Positions 56,539 to 63,097 of a DNA stretch of 64,000 nt are shown piece after piece (position 1 is the first letter of the stretch; the number at the start of each line of letters is the position of its first letter). This stretch comes from Thermus hydrothermalis (GTDB taxonomy: Bacteria > Deinococcota > Deinococci > Deinococcales > Thermaceae), in assembly GCF_022760925.1 (NCBI RefSeq), contig NZ_JAKTNT010000006.1, forward strand, positions 62,001-126,000, written 5' to 3'. Under the pieces are notes generated by a model. That model saw only the letters and a list, made by a program, of their open reading frames with translations. It ran no database searches and had not been told where the DNA came from. Both the position numbers and the translations under genes were made by a program.

Positions 56539-56960
56539 TGGACAAGGTGGTGGTCTGCCCCAACTGCGGCGCCAAGAACCGGCTTGGGACGCCCCCGCCC
56601 GGCCAGGTACCTGTTTGCGGGGCCTGCAAGTCTCCCCTGCCCTGGATCGTGGAGGCGGACGAGCGGAGCTTCCCGGAGGAGGTGGCGGGGGCGCCCCTGG
56701 TGCTGGTGGACTTCTGGGCGCCCTGGTGCGGACCCTGCCGGATGGTGGCCCCCCTTTTGGAAGCCCTGGCCCAGGAGCACGCCGGCAAGCTCAAGGTGGT
56801 GAAGGTGAACACCGACTTTAACCCGGGGCTTGCCGCCCGGTACGGGGTGAGGAGCATCCCCACCCTGGTGCTCTTCCAACGAGGCCACCCGGTGGCCACC
56901 TGGGTGGGGGCAAGCCCCAAGCGGGTCCTGGTGGAGCGCCTTAAGCCCTACCTGGCCTGA
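56538..56960 (+). CDS. Thioredoxin-2-like protein with N-terminal zinc ribbon
   Basis: 140 aa TrxC-type. The N-terminal zinc ribbon uses C7, C10, C27 and C30 (CPNC...CGAC). The thioredoxin domain has the active site WCGPC (63-67) and '[15 protein letters not shown]' with cis-Pro. Family members reduce disulfides and respond to oxidative stress; the zinc ribbon is a redox switch in E. coli Trx2. In this operon it probably supports refolding of oxidised proteins; it could also serve APS reductase. Confidence 0.93.
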   Translation: MDKVVVCPNCGAKNRLGTPPPGQVPVCGACKSPLPWIVEADERSFPEEVAGAPLVLVDFWAPWCGPCRMVAPLLEALAQEHAGKLKVVKVNTDFNPGLAARYGVRSIPTLVLFQRGHPVATWVGASPKRVLVERLKPYLA

Positions 56961-56972
56961 AGGAGGTGGAAG

Positions 56973-57383
56973 ATGCTGGAAAAGCTTTGGCCCTTTGGCA
57001 AGAACCGGGTGCGCAAGGCCTTTGAAGAGGCCCTGGAGAAGGCCTTCCAGGAAACCGAGGTTTTGGAACCCCTCTCCGAGCTGGAGGAGCACGAGGACCA
57101 CTACCTCCTCCGGGTGGAGGTGCCCGGGCTCGGCCCCGAGAACCTCGAGGTGCGCCTGGAGGGGGACCAGCTCGTGGTGGAGGGGGAGAAGCGGGAGGAA
57201 AAGCGCACCAAGCACCTGGCGGAAATCGTCTACGGCAGGATCTACCGCGCTTACCTCCTGCCCAAGGACGCCAAGAAGGAGGGCATTGAGGCCCGCCTCC
57301 GCAAGGGGGTGTTGGAGGTGAGGATCCCGCGGGAAAAGCGCCCCGCCGAGCCCCCGGTGAAGATCCCCGTGAAGGAGGCCTAG
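56973..57383 (+). CDS. Small heat-shock protein (Hsp20), second copy
   Basis: 136 aa. The N-terminal arm is different from the first copy (MLEKLWPFGKNRVRKAFEEA). The alpha-crystallin domain includes 'EHEDHYLLRVEVPGLGPENLEVRLEGDQLVVEGEKREEKR' (~44-83), 'GRIYRAYLLPKDAKKEGIEARLRKGVLEVRIPREKR' (~90-125), and the IXI-like end is 'VKIPVKE'. The two copies share an operon but not much sequence, so hetero-oligomers or different clients are possible. AAGGAGGTGGAAG before the ATG; last gene before a strong terminator. Confidence 0.95.
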   Translation: MLEKLWPFGKNRVRKAFEEALEKAFQETEVLEPLSELEEHEDHYLLRVEVPGLGPENLEVRLEGDQLVVEGEKREEKRTKHLAEIVYGRIYRAYLLPKDAKKEGIEARLRKGVLEVRIPREKRPAEPPVKIPVKEA

Positions 57384-57388
57384 AGGGT

Positions 57389-57419
57389 GCCCCGCCTCCC
57401 ACGGCGGGGCCTTCTTTTA
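57389..57419 (+). terminator. Terminator of the clpB operon
   Basis: GCCCCGCC, TCCCAC loop, GGCGGGGC, then CTTCTTTTAT. Same stem family as at 3388, 27638 and 49462. Confidence 0.88.
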
Positions 57420-57428
57420 TCAACTAAC

Positions 57429-57458
57429 TTGACAAGCACATGCGCAATTCTTTACCAT
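57429..57458 (+). promoter_or_regulatory. Promoter of histone-fold/antiporter operon
   Basis: TTGACA (57429-57434), 18-base spacer, TACCAT (57453-57458). The -35 sits in CTTGACA as in clpB, but there is no second half of the repeat. Confidence 0.7.
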
Positions 57459-57477
57459 GACACACGGAGGGATGGCT

Positions 57478-57924
57478 ATGCTGATGAAAGTAGCCGAGTT
57501 TGAGAAGCTTTTCCGCCTGGCCGCAGGCCTGGACGTGGACAAAAACGACCTCAAGCGGCTTTCCGATTTCCTCAGGAACAAGCTCTACGACCTCTTGGTG
57601 GTGGCCGAAAGGAACGCCAAGTACAACGGGCGGGACATCATCTTTGAACCCGACCTGCCCGTGACCAAGGGCCTCCAGGAAACCCTTAGGGCGTTCCGCC
57701 AAATGGACACCCAGCTGGAGCTCAAGCCCGTCCTGGACGCCCTAGCCGCTTTGCCGCCTCTGGACCTAGCGGTGTCGGAGGACGTGCAAAACCTCCTCCC
57801 CGAGCTCGCCGGGGCCTTGGTGGTGGCCTACGCCCGGGTGCTCAAGGAGCTGGACCCCGCCCTCAAGAACCCGGAAACCTCCCACCACGAACGGGCGGAG
57901 CGGGTCTTCAACCTCCTCCTCTAG
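57478..57924 (+). CDS. DUF1931 histone-fold protein (putative DNA-binding)
   Basis: 148 aa. From memory it closely matches a T. thermophilus HB8 structural-genomics protein of the DUF1931 family, in which one chain carries two histone-fold-like units. 'MLMKVAEFEKLFRLAAGLDVDKNDLKRLSDFLRNKLYDLLVVAERNAKYNGRD' (split here; residues 1-53) is the first, with the L-x-D-L-R-R-like loop, and 'FEPDLPVTKGLQETLRAFRQ' begins the second. It may bind DNA but is not shown to. I prefer this ATG because GGAGG is 7 bases upstream. First gene of a run with PsiE-like and antiporter genes. Confidence 0.85.
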   Translation: MLMKVAEFEKLFRLAAGLDVDKNDLKRLSDFLRNKLYDLLVVAERNAKYNGRDIIFEPDLPVTKGLQETLRAFRQMDTQLELKPVLDALAALPPLDLAVSEDVQNLLPELAGALVVAYARVLKELDPALKNPETSHHERAERVFNLLL

Positions 57925-57926
57925 CC

Positions 57927-58343
57927 ATGCAGGAAGCCCTCCTCGCCCTTTACCGGAGGGCCACCCGCCTGGTCTTCAACCTGGTGGTGGTGGCCCTCCT
58001 GGTGGGCCTCTTCGTGGGGGTAGGGCGCACCTTCTTGGAGCTTGGGCTCACCCTCAGCGAGCCCACGGTGCGCCTGGGCCTGAAAGAGCTCGTTACCAAC
58101 GTCCTAAGCCTGATTATCGTTCTGGAGCTAGTCCGGGTTTTTGTGGAATATTTTGAGTTTGAGCGGGTGCGCCTCGAGGTCCTCCTGGAGATCGGCGTGG
58201 CCCTAGCCCTAAGGGAGCTCCTCCTCCTGCTCTTTGCGGAGAAGATAGGGGGGCTAGACCTCTTCCTCTGGGCCCTGGGAATCCTCGCCCTGGTGGCGGG
58301 GCGCACCCTGGCCGTCCAGTTTTCCCCAAGGAGGGCGCGATGA
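57927..58343 (+). CDS. PsiE-like membrane protein, second copy
   Basis: 138 aa with four hydrophobic helices (~14-36, ~53-70, ~84-103, ~108-128). 'TNVLSLIIVLELVRVFVEYFEFERVRLEVLLEIGVALALREL' (~52-93) is the PsiE-like core, with conserved Glu and Arg residues in the membrane. Starts 3 bases after the histone-fold gene; overlaps the KhtT-like gene by ATGA. The location hints at a role with potassium/proton or phosphate stress. Only distant from the copy at 4086; family call fair. Confidence 0.72.
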   Translation: MQEALLALYRRATRLVFNLVVVALLVGLFVGVGRTFLELGLTLSEPTVRLGLKELVTNVLSLIIVLELVRVFVEYFEFERVRLEVLLEIGVALALRELLLLLFAEKIGGLDLFLWALGILALVAGRTLAVQFSPRRAR

Positions 58344-58813
58344 AGGTGGAAGAAGTGGTGCTTCCTGGCGTAGGGCGCAAGTTCACCGTCACCGTGGGCA
58401 GTGGGGACCGGCTCGTCATCGTGGTCCACCACTCGGGCAAGCGGGAACTCCAGTACTTTGAGGCCGGGGAGGAGGACGAGCCCACCGCCACCCTGGACCT
58501 CACCGACGAGGAGGCCCGGGAACTCGGGGCCATCCTGGCCGGGGTCCTCTTCCACCCCGAGGCGGTGGGGGATACCCAGAGCAAGCTGGGGGCCAAGGTC
58601 ATTGAGTGGATCAAGGTCCTCCCCGGCTCGAAGCTTGCCGGTCGCAAGGTGGGAGAGCTTCCCTTGCCGCCCGGAGCCCACCTCCTGGCCGTGGACCGGC
58701 CCGGGGCTCCCTTGATCCCCAACCCGGACCCCGAAGTGATGTTGGAGGTGGGGGACACCCTGGTGGTAGCGGGAAGCCGCGAGGCGGTGGAAGCCTTGAA
58801 GAGGAGCCTCTGA
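58340..58813 (+). CDS. TrkA-C domain regulator (KhtT-like) of cation/proton antiporter
   Basis: 157 aa. 'VEEVVLPGVGRKFTVTVGSGDRLVIVVHHSGKRELQYFEAGEED' (~3-46) is the KhtT N-terminal beta domain (VxLPGVGxKY); the C-terminal RCK-C/TrkA-C part is 'IEWIKVLPGSKLAGRKVGELPLPPGAHLLAVDRPGAPLIPNPDPEVMLEVGDTLVVAGS' (~88-146), including a P-x-P turn and G-D-x-L-V-V-A-G. In Bacillus KhtT binds c-di-AMP and controls KhtU. It is followed by the antiporter with a 1-base overlap (TGATG), suggesting a 1:1 partner. Confidence 0.87.
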   Translation: MKVEEVVLPGVGRKFTVTVGSGDRLVIVVHHSGKRELQYFEAGEEDEPTATLDLTDEEARELGAILAGVLFHPEAVGDTQSKLGAKVIEWIKVLPGSKLAGRKVGELPLPPGAHLLAVDRPGAPLIPNPDPEVMLEVGDTLVVAGSREAVEALKRSL

Positions 58814-59940
58814 TGCACCCCTCGGTGGAGGCCTTCGCCCTAGCCGCAGGGCTTCTCGCCCTGGGGGCAGCCCTGGTGCACCGCTTTGGCTTTCCTCCCC
58901 TTCCCGTCTACCTCCTCACAGGGCTTGCGGTGGGGGAAGGGCTTCCCGTGGAGGAGCTAGAGCCCCTGCCCTCCTTGGGGCTATTGCTCCTCCTCTTCTC
59001 CGTGGGCTTGGAGTTTGGACCAGACCGCCTTAGGGAGCTTTCCGGCAAGGCCACCCGGGCCGGGCTTTACGACGCCTTGGCCCTGCCCCTGGGGTTTCTC
59101 CTGGGGCTTCTCGCCGGGCTTGACCTGCGGGGGGCCGCCCTTTTGGCGGGGGTCATTTACATAAGCTCCAGCGCCGTCATCGTCAAGCTCATCATTGACC
59201 TGCGCCGGGCCGCCAACCCGGAAAGCGAGGTGGTCCTGGGGGTCTTGGTGCTGGAGGACCTGGTGGTGGCCTTCCTCCTCGCCCTCTTGGGCGGACACGG
59301 GGCAGCGGGCTTCCTGGGCGGGATCGCCCTCGCCACCCTTTACCTCCTCTTCGCCCGGTACTTGGGCCCGAGGCTTGTCCGGTTTATGGAGGGGCTTTCC
59401 GATGAGCTGGTCCTCCTCCTGGGCGCCGCCTTCACCGCCGGCACCGCCCTTCTCTTCCACGCCGTGGGCGCTTCCGAAGGCGTGGGGGCCTTCCTCTCCG
59501 GGGTCATCGCCGCTGGCCTTGGCCTTAGGGAAAGGCTAGAGCACCTCTTTGGCCCCGTGAGGGACCTGGGGGTGGCCCTTTTCTTCCTGGTGGTGGGGGC
59601 CGAGGCCCTGAAGCTCCTTAAGGGGCTTAGCCCCTTGGCGGTGGGGCTTGTGGTCCTGGGGCTTTTCCTCAAGCTCCCCCTCAACCACCTGGGCGGGGCC
59701 CAGGCCGGGCTTGGCCGCAAGCGGCGGCTCTATAGCGCCCTTTACCTGGTGCCCCGGGGCGAGTTCAACCTGGTCCTGGGAAGCCTGGCCCTGGCCCAAG
59801 GCTACCCCTTGGTGGCCCAGGTGGCGGTGCTTTTGGTGCTTCTCTCCATCCCCTTGGGGGCCCTCCTCATCCGCTACGCCCCGGAGCTGGGCGAACGCCT
59901 CTACCCAAGGGCCCCCAGGCCCAGGCGGGTAAGCTCCTAG
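58813..59940 (+). CDS. Cation:proton antiporter (CPA2, KhtU/KefB-like)
   Basis: 375 aa with about 12 hydrophobic helices. 'GFPPLPVYLLTGLAVGEGLPVEELEPL' (~30-56), 'LLLLLFSVGLEFGPDRLRELS' (split: ~59-79), 'SSAVIVKLIIDLRRAANPESEVVLGVLVLEDLVVAFLLALL' (~117-157; E-D pair as in KefB/KhtU, not DD) and 'VPRGEFNLVLGSLA' (~312-325) are CPA2 hallmarks. With the KhtT-like protein it probably exports K+ or Na+ in exchange for H+. It lacks any NAD-binding domain, the regulation being in the separate subunit. Confidence 0.9.
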   Translation: MHPSVEAFALAAGLLALGAALVHRFGFPPLPVYLLTGLAVGEGLPVEELEPLPSLGLLLLLFSVGLEFGPDRLRELSGKATRAGLYDALALPLGFLLGLLAGLDLRGAALLAGVIYISSSAVIVKLIIDLRRAANPESEVVLGVLVLEDLVVAFLLALLGGHGAAGFLGGIALATLYLLFARYLGPRLVRFMEGLSDELVLLLGAAFTAGTALLFHAVGASEGVGAFLSGVIAAGLGLRERLEHLFGPVRDLGVALFFLVVGAEALKLLKGLSPLAVGLVVLGLFLKLPLNHLGGAQAGLGRKRRLYSALYLVPRGEFNLVLGSLALAQGYPLVAQVAVLLVLLSIPLGALLIRYAPELGERLYPRAPRPRRVSS

Positions 59941-59957
59941 GCCCGGATAGGGGCCTT
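59939..59957 (+). terminator. Weak hairpin after the antiporter
   Basis: AGGCCC, 6-base loop, GGGCCT and then T; short and without a T-run, so probably inefficient. Confidence 0.3.
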
Positions 59958-59975
59958 GGGAAAGGCTTAGACTGG

Positions 59976-59981
59976 TAAACT
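59976..59981 (+). promoter_or_regulatory. Possible -10 of the SppA-like gene
   Basis: TAAACT, 18 bases before the ATG, with GGAGG between them. A -35 (TTGGGA at 59956) is only 14 bases away. Confidence 0.4.
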
Positions 59982-59999
59982 CCTCCTTGGAGGTCACCT

Positions 60000-60836
60000 A
60001 TGGACATTTTCTTCCAGCTTTTCTGGCTCTTCTTTATCCTCTCGGCCCTCTCCCCCTACTTCCAACAGCAGATGCTCTTGGGGGCCAGGGCCCGCAAGAT
60101 CGCCGAGCTGGAGAGGAAGCGGGGTAGCCGGGTCATCACCCTCATCCACCGCCAGGAGGCGGTGAGCTTCTTGGGCATCCCCATCAGCCGCTTCATCAAC
60201 ATTGACGACTCCGAGCAGGTCCTCCGGGCCATCCGCCTCACGGACAAGAACATGCCCATTGACCTCATCCTCCACACCCCAGGGGGCCTGGTCCTGGCGG
60301 CGGAGCAGATCGCCGAGGCCCTTCTGCGCCACCCGGCCAAGGTAACCGTCTTCGTCCCCCACTACGCCATGTCGGGGGGTACCCTCATCGCCCTGGCCGC
60401 CGACGAGATCGTCATGGACGAAAACGCCGTACTAGGCCCCGTGGACCCCCAGCTCGGCCAGTACCCGGCGGCGAGCGTCCTCAAGGTCCTGGAAAAGAAG
60501 CCCCTCTCGGAGATTGACGACCAGACCCTCATCCTGGCGGACATAGCGGAAAAGGCCCTCAAGCAGGTGAAGGCCACGGTGAAGAACCTCCTCCTCAAGC
60601 ACATGCCCGAGGAGAAGGCGGAGGAAGTGGCCCACCTCCTATCCCAAGGGACCTGGACCCACGACTACCCCATTGACGTGGCCCAGGCCAGGGGCTTGGG
60701 GCTCAACGTTTCCACGGACATGCCCCTGGAGGTCTACGAGCTCATGGACCTCTACCCTCAGGCCCAAGGCGGCAAGCCCAGCGTCCAGTACGTGCCCCTC
60801 CCCTACCGCCAGGAGCCCAAAGCCGGGAGGTCCTAA
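60000..60836 (+). CDS. SppA-like/ClpP-fold membrane serine protease (SDH family)
   Basis: 278 aa. An N-terminal transmembrane segment (~3-20) precedes the ClpP-like fold. The nucleophile is S125 in 'HYAMSGGTLIALAADEIVMDENAVLGPVDPQLGQYPA' (~121-157), with H121 and D149 as possible partners, matching the SDH (Ser-Asp-His) proteases of thermophiles and archaea. 'MPIDLILHTPGGLVLAAEQI' gives the oxyanion glycines. It probably cleaves membrane proteins from the cytoplasmic side. CTTGGAGGTCACCT before the ATG. Followed within 2 bases by a rhomboid gene. Confidence 0.88.
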   Translation: MDIFFQLFWLFFILSALSPYFQQQMLLGARARKIAELERKRGSRVITLIHRQEAVSFLGIPISRFINIDDSEQVLRAIRLTDKNMPIDLILHTPGGLVLAAEQIAEALLRHPAKVTVFVPHYAMSGGTLIALAADEIVMDENAVLGPVDPQLGQYPAASVLKVLEKKPLSEIDDQTLILADIAEKALKQVKATVKNLLLKHMPEEKAEEVAHLLSQGTWTHDYPIDVAQARGLGLNVSTDMPLEVYELMDLYPQAQGGKPSVQYVPLPYRQEPKAGRS

Positions 60837-60838
60837 GC

Positions 60839-61471
60839 TTGTTTCCCCTTTACGACCTGAACCAGGCCCGCAGGCCCGCCCTGGTGGTTAAGGGGCTAGT
60901 TTTGGCCAACGCCCTGGTCTTCCTTTGGCAGCTCTCCGTGGGTCTAGAGGAAAGCGCCTACGCCCTAGGCTTCATCCCCGCCCGCTTCTTCGCCGACCCC
61001 CTGGGGGAAGGGTACCACCTTCTCACCAGCATGTTCCTCCATGGGAGCTTTTTCCACATTCTTTCCAACATGTGGTTCCTCTGGGTCTTCGGGGACAACG
61101 TGGAAGACCGCATGGGCCACGGGCGCTTCCTCCTCTTCTACCTTCTGGGCGGGGTGGCCGCTGCCCTGGCCCAGGGGCTTCTCACCCCCTTCTCCCCCGT
61201 ACCCATGATAGGGGCGAGCGGGGCCGTTTCCGCGGTGCTCGGCGCCTACTACGCCCTCTTCCCCAGGGCGTACGTGGTTTCCCTGGTCCTCTTCATCTTC
61301 CCCTTGTTCGTCACCTTCCCCGCCGGGTTTTACCTGGGGTACTGGGCCTTCCTCCAGCTCATCCAGGGGCTTTTGGGCCTCCCCGGGGTGGCCTGGTGGG
61401 CCCACCTGGGAGGCTTCCTCTACGGGGTCCTCCTGGCCCCGCGCTTGGCCCGGAGGTGGCGGCGCTGGTAA
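60839..61471 (+). CDS. Rhomboid family intramembrane serine protease
   Basis: 210 aa with six or seven hydrophobic helices. The catalytic dyad is S127 in 'GASGAVSAVLGAY' and H189 in 'WWAHLGGF'; the H-x3-N motif (H73...N77) in 'GSFFHILSNMWFLWVFGDNVED' (split, ~69-90) is intact. So it should be active. The start is a TTG with GGGAGGTCC upstream. It follows the SppA-like protease by 2 bases, a pair likely to work on the same membrane proteins. Its TAA stop is part of the promoter of the next gene. Confidence 0.93.
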   Translation: MFPLYDLNQARRPALVVKGLVLANALVFLWQLSVGLEESAYALGFIPARFFADPLGEGYHLLTSMFLHGSFFHILSNMWFLWVFGDNVEDRMGHGRFLLFYLLGGVAAALAQGLLTPFSPVPMIGASGAVSAVLGAYYALFPRAYVVSLVLFIFPLFVTFPAGFYLGYWAFLQLIQGLLGLPGVAWWAHLGGFLYGVLLAPRLARRWRRW

Positions 61472-61481
61472 ACTCTGGCCC
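61445..61481 (+). promoter_or_regulatory. Leaderless promoter of the CBS gene overlapping the rhomboid stop
   Basis: TTGGCC (61445-61450), 18-base spacer, TAAACT (61469-61474) beginning with the rhomboid TAA stop, then 7 bases to the ATG. Confidence 0.75.
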
Positions 61482-61934
61482 ATGAAGGTAGCCGAGCTCA
61501 TGACCCCAAGCCCGGATACCATCGGGCCCGAGGCCACCCTCGAGGAAGCCGCCCGGCGCATCCTGGAAAAGCGCTACGGGAGCCTTCCCGTGGTGGACCG
61601 GGAAGGATACCTCCTGGGGCTTCTCCAGGTGGAGGAGCTCCTACCCCGGCCCGAGAACATCCCCTTCTCCGACGTGGAGGCTTTGCAACTCTTTGGGGAG
61701 TGGGTAGATGAAAGCTTCCTGGAAGACATCTACCGCCGTTACCAAAAAACCCCGGTAAAGGCGGTCATGCGCACGGATATCCCCCGCGTCCACCCGGAGG
61801 ACCCCGCCGGTAAAGCCCTAGGGGTCCTCCTCACCACCGAGGTGCGCCACCTCCCCGTGGTGGACCGGGAGAACAAGGTGGTGGGCATCCTCACCCGGAG
61901 CGATTTCCTCAAGCTTTTCCTAAGGAGGGGCTGA
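61482..61934 (+). CDS. Two-CBS-domain protein, probable regulator of NapA
   Basis: 150 aa. It is a Bateman module: CBS1 'ELMTPSPDTIGPEATLEEAARRILEKRYGSLPVVDREGYLLGLL' (~5-48) and CBS2 'VMRTDIPRVHPEDPAGKALGVLLTTEVRHLPVVDRENKVVGILTRSDFLKLFL' (~94-147). CBS pairs bind adenosine nucleotides. It overlaps napA by one base (TGATG), so it may sense energy or nucleotides and control the antiporter, as the KhtT-like protein does for its own partner. This role is inference; the domain call is firm. Confidence 0.92.
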   Translation: MKVAELMTPSPDTIGPEATLEEAARRILEKRYGSLPVVDREGYLLGLLQVEELLPRPENIPFSDVEALQLFGEWVDESFLEDIYRRYQKTPVKAVMRTDIPRVHPEDPAGKALGVLLTTEVRHLPVVDRENKVVGILTRSDFLKLFLRRG

Positions 61935-63097
61935 TGCACGGGGCAGGGCACCTGCTCGAGGTCTTCTACCTCCTCCTCGCCGCCCAGGTCATGGCCTTCC
62001 TCTTCCGGCGGCTCAACCAGCCCGTGGTCATCGGGGAGGTCCTGGCGGGGGTACTGGTGGGACCTTCCCTCTTGGGCCTGGTGCACGAGGGGGAGATCCT
62101 GGAGTTTTTGGCCGAACTCGGGGCCATCTTCCTCCTCTTCATGGTGGGACTGGAAACCCGGCTAAGGGACATCCTGGCCGTGGGCAAGGAGGCCTTTTTG
62201 GTGGCCGTCTTGGGCGTGGCCTTTCCCTTTGTGGGGGGCTACCTCTTTGGCCTTCAAATCGGCTTCGCCACCCTCCCCTCCCTCTTCCTGGGCACCGCCC
62301 TGGTGGCCACCAGCGTGGGCATCACCGCCCGCGTGCTCCAGGAGCTTGGGGTGCTTTCCCGCCCCTACGCCCGCATCATCCTGGGGGCAGCGGTGATTGA
62401 CGACGTTCTAGGCCTCATCGTTCTGGCGGTGGTGAACGGGGTGGCCAAGACCGGGCAGGTGGAAACGGGGGCCATCCTAGAACTCATCCTCCTCTCCGTC
62501 CTTTTCGTGGGGGCTGCCATCCTCCTCTCCACCCTCTTCGTCCGGCTCCCCCTGGAGCGCCTGCCGGTGGGAAGCCCCTTGGGCTTCGCCCTGGCCCTCG
62601 GGGTGGGCATGGCCGCCCTGGCCGCCAGCATCGGCCTGGCCCCCATTGTGGGGGCCTTCCTGGGGGGGATGCTCCTTTCCGAGGTTCGGGAGAAGTACCG
62701 CCTGGAGGAGCCCATCTTCGCCGTGGAAAGCTTCCTCGCCCCCCTCTTCTTCGCCATGGTGGGGGTGCGGCTGGAGCTTTCCGCCCTCTTCTCCCCCGCC
62801 GTTTTGGTGGCGGGAAGCGTGGTCACGGTCATCGCCATCCTGGGCAAGGTTCTCGGGGGGTTCCTGGGGGCCCTCACCCAGGGGGTCCGGAGCGCCCTCA
62901 CCGTGGGGGTGGGCATGGCCCCCCGGGGGGAGGTGGGCCTCATCGTGGCCGCCTTGGGCCTGGCAGCGGGAGCGGTGAACGAGGAGGAGTACGCCATCGT
63001 GCTCTTCATGGTGGTCTTCACCACCCTCTTCGCCCCCTTCGCCCTGAAGCCCCTCATCGCCTGGACGGAGCGGGGGCTCCGCCAGGCTAAGGAATAG
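61934..63097 (+). CDS. napA: Na+/H+ antiporter NapA
   Basis: 387 aa CPA2 antiporter with about 13 transmembrane segments. The residues D156 and D157 in 'AAVIDDVLGLIV' (ion-binding aspartates) and K305 in 'AILGKVLGGF' fall at exactly the positions known for T. thermophilus NapA. 'NQPVVIGEVLAGVLVGPSLLG' and 'MAPRGEVGLIVAALGLA' also match. It exports Na+ using the proton gradient. Directly coupled to the CBS gene; its last 11 bases overlap the convergent transglycosylase gene. Confidence 0.95.
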   Translation: MHGAGHLLEVFYLLLAAQVMAFLFRRLNQPVVIGEVLAGVLVGPSLLGLVHEGEILEFLAELGAIFLLFMVGLETRLRDILAVGKEAFLVAVLGVAFPFVGGYLFGLQIGFATLPSLFLGTALVATSVGITARVLQELGVLSRPYARIILGAAVIDDVLGLIVLAVVNGVAKTGQVETGAILELILLSVLFVGAAILLSTLFVRLPLERLPVGSPLGFALALGVGMAALAASIGLAPIVGAFLGGMLLSEVREKYRLEEPIFAVESFLAPLFFAMVGVRLELSALFSPAVLVAGSVVTVIAILGKVLGGFLGALTQGVRSALTVGVGMAPRGEVGLIVAALGLAAGAVNEEEYAIVLFMVVFTTLFAPFALKPLIAWTERGLRQAKE

